Source: Scolanthus callimorphus (taxonomy: Eukaryota > Cnidaria > Anthozoa > Actiniaria > Edwardsiidae). Taken from it: 64,000 nt of DNA. The notes beneath the pieces are model-generated. The model was not told the DNA's origin and searched no databases. It saw nothing but the letters and a program-made list of their open reading frames with translations. The first letter of the stretch is position 1. Every line of letters starts with the position of its first letter. Both the position numbers and the translations under genes were made by a program. The stretch spans positions 24,548,280 through 24,612,279 of the forward strand of contig CM066924.1 in NCBI GenBank assembly GCA_033964015.1, in the 5' to 3' direction. Shown piece after piece: positions 58,601 to 64,000 of the stretch.

Positions 58601-60739
58601 AAACACGGGCTACCATTGGTTGATTTGGGGTCACGTGGCCTGGGGCAAGCGTTTGATTCCATCGAAATTCAGAGACTCCATAAAAATAGCTCACAAATAC
58701 TTCATATTTTTGTCAATCTGGCTCTACCTGTACCTACCCTCGTCCCAGGGTGAAGCTTATTATTTGATTTAAATTCTTTACAGTCGTCCATACTACGGAT
58801 ATGTTCAAACTGGACTGGCTTCCAACGACTTTTCGAACCACGGAAATAGCTACGTTTGTTCTAGTGTCAAGCTCACTGGAGAATAAGACACAAACCTACC
58901 ATCTCTCAGGTAATAATATACTAGCTCGCACAGTAGTCCTTCCCAGGAGATCAGAGGCTCGAGGGTCAAGTTCAAACGCAAGGTTGAAAGCAGCTTGCTT
59001 AGACGGATCATTTTGCTACAAGAAAAAAAGCTTTCTCCCATACGTTTGGTGACATCCCTACTTCAAATTTCAATTGCCTGTAGTAAGACCAAATACATCT
59101 GATGAACGAGAGACAATACAAGTTGCTGCTAAATGGCTTCCTCGTCAACCAATCACAAGCTAATTCACTATCACACGTGACGACTGGTAAACGCTATAAC
59201 ACACGCGCGCGCTGCATGTCGGTAGATGTGGGTCATTTGTTGAAAAAACTGTTAAAAAAGCGCGCGCTGCATTCTGGTAGTTGTTAGACATGGCTTGAGC
59301 ATTTCTGAATAAGAAGAGCGCTTGTACTAGCTGGAATCGTCCATTACACTACTACGAAACACTACTGCGTTGAGTTCAAAATCTGATTGATAGATATGAG
59401 GGATCAAGGAGAATGCAAAGTAAACGTAAATACAAATATTTTCGACACTCTGCACTCTATAACAAAAAGTACATTGCTGACTTTGCAGGGATTTATCTTT
59501 GTGCCCGGAGGGGGGGGGGGGGGGTACTTGGCTTGATATAGGGTGGGAATGCACATTCGAATGTGTTCTATCCACATAAGAATGTGTTCTTTCGCATTAC
59601 TAATGCCTGGTGCACACTTTCGTCGACATAACGACACAAGAAAAATATCACGCAAACACAATTTAGTGGTTTCCAAACGTTTAAGTCTACTAAAAATAAC
59701 ATAAGATTGCCTTGGTGAAGTAATGTTATGATGATCCATGGAAAATACTGTTTATTTAATCTATTTTCCCATGCTTCTTTCGTTGCAACATAACGTCCTT
59801 CTGTTGCTAGTGTGTAACGGGCATAATAAGAAAAAGTTATTCCAACAGGTACATACCAGTATATGATCCTGTCTATCAACGCTAAAAGACGAATAGGATA
59901 CTTTCTGATGCAGTTCTACTTCCCATGCGGCCTTTGCACTTTAATATCCTGGCTCCCATTCTACATGGACCGCTACAGCATTGGTGATCGCCTGGCACTC
60001 TCAATTACGACCCTCCTGACAGAAATGTTCCTGTCCCAGTACATCAACAGCGCCATGCCACAAGTCAGTTACGTCAAGGCAGCAGACGAGTATATCTTGG
60101 TCTCTTTTCTCCTGATATTCCTTGCACTTATGGAAAACATACTCGTCTACTGGAACAGGGCTGATGTTCAGAAGAAAAGAAAGAAACCGAGGAAGAAAAT
60201 TCCAAACACAGTGCAGGTAAAGGTTAAATCTCCTCATCGGTCCTAATAGATAGCAAAAGACAAAGCTACGCTACGGTAAGCTTGTGCGATCAAACTCAAA
60301 ACCATGTGCAAATGCTAAGTAGATTTATAGCTACCAACATATTACAAGCCATTCAAACCTCGGATAAACAAACAATTGGGTTCTCATGCGAGAACTGCCT
60401 CACGCGCGAGTAAGTAATAGCAGACGCGTGGGACCCCCCTAAGTGACCAACCTCTTTATATGGAAGCTACCGGTTGGTGATAAAATAACACTTATTTTTG
60501 GACATTTTATGAGACAGGCCATTGGCTTTCAAAACAACGAAGCTGCTATTCCTGAGGCCGACAACGTTCACCACGGCATGAACTCCGCCAGCCACGAGCA
60601 GTCGCCTTCACGAACAACAACAAGAAAAGAAGAAGACAAGAGCGAATTTATTGATCAAGCATGTAGAGTAGCCTTCCCTGCAATTTACGGACTTTTTATT
60701 GTTATCTATTTTGCGAGGGGCTTGACTTATTACAACTAG
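52603..60739 (+). CDS. pLGIC subunit (GABA-A/glycine receptor-like), gene 5, complete
   Basis: Predicted 420-residue channel subunit. Exons: 52603-52670, 55702-55817, 56313-56380, 57501-57712, 57987-58069, 58784-58909, 59849-60216, 60518-60739 (TAG). All borders are GT-AG and 1263 nt join in frame. Signal peptide about 1-22; NLT site; loop D-like YYRQVW; loop A-like WLPDIFFAN; Pro-loop with NYPMDEQ and Ile162/Leu176 replacing the two cysteines; at the exon 5/6 junction the loop B-like Tyr of the other copies is Phe (SFVHTTD); M1 FYFPC; SIGDR with Asp271 at -1'; M2 ALSITTLLTE; M3; basic KKRKKPRKK loop; M4 ending GLTYYN. No cysteine is seen in the mature extracellular domain. Confidence 0.93.
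53120..53555. mobile_element. Foldback/MITE with AAAATACC repeats
   Basis: Begins ACCCCCGGGGGG and ends CCCCCCCGGGTC. Inside, CCTAAAAAATACC or a close variant occurs at least seven times, and GGGGTGCTCGTC near 53171 mirrors GACGAACACCCCC near 53500. It lies in gene 5 intron 1. Confidence 0.7.
53729..54028 (+). repeat. Two-copy tandem duplication of about 150 bp
   Basis: TGCTTCTATATCTATCCAGG occurs near 53740 and 53888. Both are followed by GATTGTCAACA, GAGAACAGAAGATGGC, AAGCATATTGAA-type and TATTTTCTAGAC blocks. The copies have diverged. Gene 5 intron 1. Confidence 0.8.
54218..54575. mobile_element. MITE family G copy
   Basis: GACGACAGAGCAGAAATGAG at the left and GTCATTTCTGCTCTGCC at the right, inverted. 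Same ends as the 51000-51385 copy, with an unrelated-looking AT-rich middle. Gene 5 intron 1. Confidence 0.65.
54576..55701 (+). other. Rest of gene 5 intron 1
   Basis: About 1.1 kb with no recognised repeat or coding sequence, ending in the CTTTCCTTCCTAG acceptor of exon 2. Confidence 0.35.
56705..56885. mobile_element. MITE family B copy
   Basis: AGACCTCCTCGGCTTGGGCG at the left and GCCCAAGCCGAGGAGGTCT at the right. Almost the whole 180 bp can fold back, with the GAGAATACTCATGGGAATGC arm and its inverse. The sister copy is at 13403-13595. Gene 5 intron 3. Confidence 0.85.
56960..57263. mobile_element. hAT-like MITE
   Basis: Begins CAGGGTTCCCACG and ends CGTTGGAACCCTG. Inside are AAGGACCTTTTCAAGGAC-type and CATGACTTTCCAGG-type blocks. 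Ends of this form are widely seen in animal non-autonomous hAT elements. No clear 8-bp duplication is visible at the borders. Confidence 0.6.
58336..58581 (+). mobile_element. MITE family A copy
   Basis: AGAGCGGATTTCACATGACT at the left and CGTGTGAAAACCGCTCT at the right, bordered by TA. Same orientation as the 29802 copy, with which it shares most internal blocks. Gene 5 intron 5. Confidence 0.85.
59196..59345 (+). mobile_element. MITE family E copy, uninterrupted
   Basis: Contains GCGCGCGCTGCATGTCGGTA, AAAAAGCGCGCGCTGCATTC and TGGTAGTTG, ending GGAATCGTCC. It shows the form into which the MITE F at 11445-11664 inserted. A G-run follows at 59509-59524. Gene 5 intron 6. Confidence 0.75.
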
Positions 60740-60841
60740 AGAACAAAGAGGAAGGGCATTGTTTATACGAGCCGGGGTATTTATGTAAACTGGCCCTTTA
60801 TGGCGCATTATAAGGTTGGGGCCAAACAAATCCAACATTTA

Positions 60842-61362
60842 ATGGACAGCTATAAGTCGCACGCGCGCGCTGCATGTCGGTAGATGTCGGACATTTGTCG
60901 AACAACTGTTAAAAAGGCGCGCGTTGCATTCTGATACTAGGGAGTTTTAAGCCGGCTTTTCACTAGTGAAGTAAGAGGAGACCGAGGAGACGTAAGAGCT
61001 TACGTTCGGGTGAAAATCGTCGGGCGTAAGCGTAAGCGGAGACGTAAGAAAAAGGAAACCTTCCGTTCTGCTTCCTTCACGCTTACGTTTTTTTCTCCGT
61101 TCTTTGATTTTCACACGAACGCAAGCCTCCTTACGTCTCCGTCTCCGCTTACTTCTCTAGTGAAAAGCCGGCTTCAGAAACAGGACGTGATGTAGAGGAC
61201 ACGGTCGTGAGGCTGCGCGCGTGTTGACGAATTTTAAACCTTATTGGCCCATAGTCCTCGAGACGACGTCCTGTTTCTAAATCTCCCTACTAGCTGTGGG
61301 ACACGGCTTGGCATTTCTGAATAAGGAAGGGCGCGCGCGCTTATAGCTGGAATCGTCCATTT
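60842..61362 (+). mobile_element. MITE family E copy split by a foldback
   Basis: The left part (GCGCGCGCTGCATGTCGGTA, 60865) and the right part (TGTGGGACACGGCTTGGCAT, 61295, to GGAATCGTCC, 61351-61360) belong to one MITE E. The interruption at 60940-61287 is flanked by TACTA on both sides. Confidence 0.75.
60940..61287. mobile_element. 348-bp foldback with TACTA target duplication
   Basis: The ends GGGAGTTTTA and TAAATCTCCC are inverted. Inside, AGCCGGCTTTTCACTAGTGA (60950) and CTAGTGAAAAGCCGGCTT (61157-61174) form one palindrome, and AGAAACAGGACGT with ACGTCCTGTTTCT (61265-61278) another. Blocks rich in AGACGTAAG recur between. It may be two elements, one within the other. Confidence 0.7.
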
Positions 61363-61978
61363 GTGAATATTTGCTCAACAATTTCTTCAGGAACAAGCTT
61401 TCAGAACCCGACGAAACTCGGTAAATATTTTTAAACGTATGTAAGCGTGAAACTAGCTTTGAGTGCTGTTCGCTGATTAAGAAATAGACCATTCAGAATC
61501 ATCTTCTCGATTGATTATATTGAGCGAAGTTCATAAAGAAGTTGCCCAAAAGAAGCTCAATTGTCTAATCTGACTGCTCTGGAAGAACATGTCAACAATG
61601 TGGTGGTAGAGCACTCATTAGCCCGTTCGATTTCGAGTGGGCGTCTGTTAACTCAGGCTAAATACTCATATCCTCACCGGAGAAACTACTATTGTACCTT
61701 AATAAAAGTTCAATAAAATCTAGAAGAAGAACCTGCAGCGTACGCGTGCTTAAGGAGCCTGTATCAGCCGCCATTTTGACAGCATAGCAACTTACCAAGT
61801 CTGAGAAAGCATCCATTTCCATCGGCTGATTTTTAGAGAATATAGAGCAATTTTCTCGATTGAAACTTCGTTTTTAGATGTTGATTTAGATATTTTAACA
61901 CGTAATTCGTCTTCTAATATCGAACGAAAACAATAACACAAGAGTGGCTGACACGGGCTCTTTGTGATCAACACTCAA

Positions 61979-62233
61979 TAGAGCGGTTTTCACATGACTG
62001 TCGTGAAAGTAATTGCAATTGAGCAATCACTAGCCAATCAGAATCGACAGAAATCACAACTTGCTCCTAAATGGCTTTTTTCTCAGCCAATCACAAGCCG
62101 AACCAATTACTAAGTAATTACACAATTGTATTTACTAAAGAATTTGATTGGCTGAGGAAAACGAGTAGCCAATGAGAACGCAAAGCAATCGCAATACATA
62201 ACAAGTCTTGACAGTCATGTGAAATCCGCTCTA
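61979..62233 (-). mobile_element. MITE family A copy
   Basis: TAGAGCGGTTTTCACATGAC at the left and GTCATGTGAAATCCGCTCTA at the right. Same orientation as the 47273 copy and nearly the same sequence, including the CAATTGAGCAATCAC and AACCAATTACTAAG blocks. Confidence 0.85.
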
Positions 62234-62686
62234 TAGTTTTCCAAGAATGATAATTCTAGAATATTCCATTACGGACATGTGCATCTGCTCGACTACCTGG
62301 ACGAAATAATATATTGCGTTTCCTTCAAAAACCGATGAAAAGCGAGTAACTGTGAAAAGGACTATTTATCTATATTATATTTTTCTTGGTCATTGACATT
62401 TCCAATTCATCAACTTTATCGCCTACTCTTACACAATTAGTTTTTTAATCTCAAATTGTTTACTAATAATTACTTTTTCGGTTTGTAATTTGACTATTTT
62501 TTCCAATCATTGGTTTTTGTATTGAGCATAGTATGGGCTTCACCTTGATTATCATCATTACTATCAATGCTAAGTGCTAACAGTTGATTGAATCGTGACC
62601 TTTGTTCAGTGAACCAATCGATCTCTGCTTGGCACATTTATAACAATGGATGAAGTCATGATGAACAGCTCGAGGGAGGAGGGAGG

Positions 62687-63850
62687 GGGGGACTCCCATA
62701 TTTTTTGGTGGGGATGATCGTCGAATATTTTCAGTTTCACCAGAAACATATAAGTGAGTTGAAACGTGTAACAGCGCGACAACCTGCGAACAACTCGCGA
62801 TCAATAAACACCATATTTGGAAAGCAACAGATTTATCGCTTAGCCAATCAGCAACGGGAGATGTTGTTCGTCATGTTTTCTAAAAATAACGTGCGCGAAC
62901 TCCCCACAACAGAATGAGTTGAGAAATGTTTCTTTTCCATGCTCAAAATCCATCAAAAATCAGGCTTAAAGACCCATGAAGAAGAACAAATGAAAATCTA
63001 AAGACAACAATTTATAAAGAAATAAAATCGATAAGTTAATTTATAAACTAAACGTTTTTTAAAATTCACTACTGAAAGAAAAAAAACAACCACATTTTTG
63101 TCGAGCCTTACTTGTTTGTTTTAGCTTGATTGGATCCTTCGTTCTTTCTTTGACATCTCATTTTCCAGTACAAATTCAACGACAACACATCTTGAAGTTT
63201 ATAACTAAGAGCACTGGAGAACTAAGGCTTACTCTAATGTCCCTTCTTCTGTGTTTGTTGTTTCAATCAAGAACGGATCCCTTGCAAATAGCCGAGCTGT
63301 TTTTCTCCTTCGTTCCTGCGTGTAAATTAGTTCCTTTTCGATCACAGAATCCAGCCGACGTTGAAATTCATTTCTCCCGTTCTGGTTCCTAGCCATAAAA
63401 AACTCTGCTTGGCCAACTTCTTTTCCTTGAAGTCCCGAAACTCAGAGTGGTGTGAGTTTACTTTGCAAAATATGCTTAATTCCCGAGTTATTTTTCTCTT
63501 TCTGAGAAATTTATGCATTATGGTTGAGCTTGGAAGTTCTTCTTACAAAGTTAATTGGTTTTCCAGCAGGAAATCTCGTAGAAAAGCAGGTAAGCCTTCC
63601 AAAAATCTGCAAGCATCGATGAATCAGAATGTAGCTTTGCAAAACGAGCACCGAAGCCTGCCGTTGTGCAGTGAAAAGTCACATCTGAATTTTGATTGGC
63701 TGCATGCAAGGACATTGTTTTCCAAATATGGTGTTTATTGATCGCGAGTTGTTCGCAGGTTGTCACATCAGATTCATTCGTCTGTTACACGTTTCAACTC
63801 ACTTATATGTTTCTGGTTTCACCCCTAAAAGGATACCAAAAATGCCCATC
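62687..63850. repeat. Inverted pair downstream of gene 5
   Basis: CACCAGAAACATATAAGTGA, ACGTGTAACAG and GCGAACAACTCGCGATCAAT (62738-62805) recur inverted at 63717-63815 with a few differences. The outer flanks TATTTTTTGGTGGGG and CACCCCTAAAAGGATACC resemble the 35010 and 53120 foldbacks. The stretch of about 0.9 kb between the arms has no recognised content. Confidence 0.6.
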
Positions 63851-64000
63851 AAGAAGTTTCCGTTGATTGACATGCTGCCTTGTATGTTTTCTAATTTCTA
63901 ATATCGCCTTGTCAACAAGTACTGAAAGGTTGCCGCTGTGTTTAGAGTCCTAAACGATACCAATCTCCCTTAAATTTTATTGCAGATCGAGGTTACCCCT

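Larger units (their letters stand above)
60740..64000. other. Region downstream of gene 5
   Basis: The 3.3 kb after the gene 5 stop hold MITE E, a nested foldback, MITE A and an inverted pair (62732-62823 versus 63717-63815), listed separately. Near 61607-61650 is a short tRNA-like SINE head (GGTGGTAGAGCACTC, GTTCGATTTCGAG). No receptor exon and no other gene was recognised up to the end of the window. Confidence 0.45.

Noticed and set aside
63126..63741. Next receptor gene or another host gene at the right edge
   Set aside because: No pLGIC motif, domain or exon-like borders could be recognised. Some frames there come from an inverted repeat.

Overview
The window looks like nuclear DNA of an animal, most likely an anthozoan cnidarian such as a stony coral. 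The evidence is AT-rich DNA, GT-AG introns, a head-to-tail cluster of receptor genes, and a dense load of SINEs, MITEs, foldback elements and CR1/L2-like LINEs. The species cannot be told from the sequence, and the taxonomic call is an inference.

The backbone is a + strand tandem array of five pentameric ligand-gated ion channel (pLGIC) subunit genes of the GABA-A/glycine receptor type, plus one dead copy. Gene 1 (918-5037) lacks its 5' exons. Gene 2 (6793-16043), gene 3 (28689-40111) and gene 5 (52603-60739) are complete eight-exon genes that join in frame to 422, 404 and 420 residues. Gene 4 (42016-50974) has an intact core, but its signal-peptide exon and last exon each seem to lack one base. 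The pseudogene (16690-26250) keeps relatives of exons 1, 2 and 8 only and shares introns and 3' flank with gene 3. Exon sizes (68, 212 and 83 nt in the middle) and intron phases (2,1,0,2,1,1,0) are the same in all copies.

The subunits have loop A, D and C-like segments, a Pro-loop (YPMD core) and four membrane helices. None of the five has either cysteine of the Cys-loop, and the extracellular domains are almost free of cysteine. The residue just before M2 (position -1') is Asp or Glu (GDR/GER) instead of the Ala of the PAR motif of anion channels. I infer disulfide-less subunits that may conduct cations. Ligand and partners are unknown; the cluster could supply the different subunits of one or more heteropentamers.

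Between and inside the genes lie: a 3.5 kb TTAA-flanked element with about 1.2 kb inverted arms around a broken gene fragment (19641-23182); a short LTR retrotransposon on the - strand without pol (23318-25816) with a SINE inside one LTR; an eight-unit tandem repeat of 114-118 bp (26470-27485); a 5'-truncated LINE nested in a MITE (31141-34056); an intronic SAM-like ORF (34383-34784); a seven-unit 126 bp array built on a CRE-like palindrome (48003-48830); and several MITE families present two to four times, some nested. The last 3 kb (60740-64000) hold repeats only, as far as I can see.
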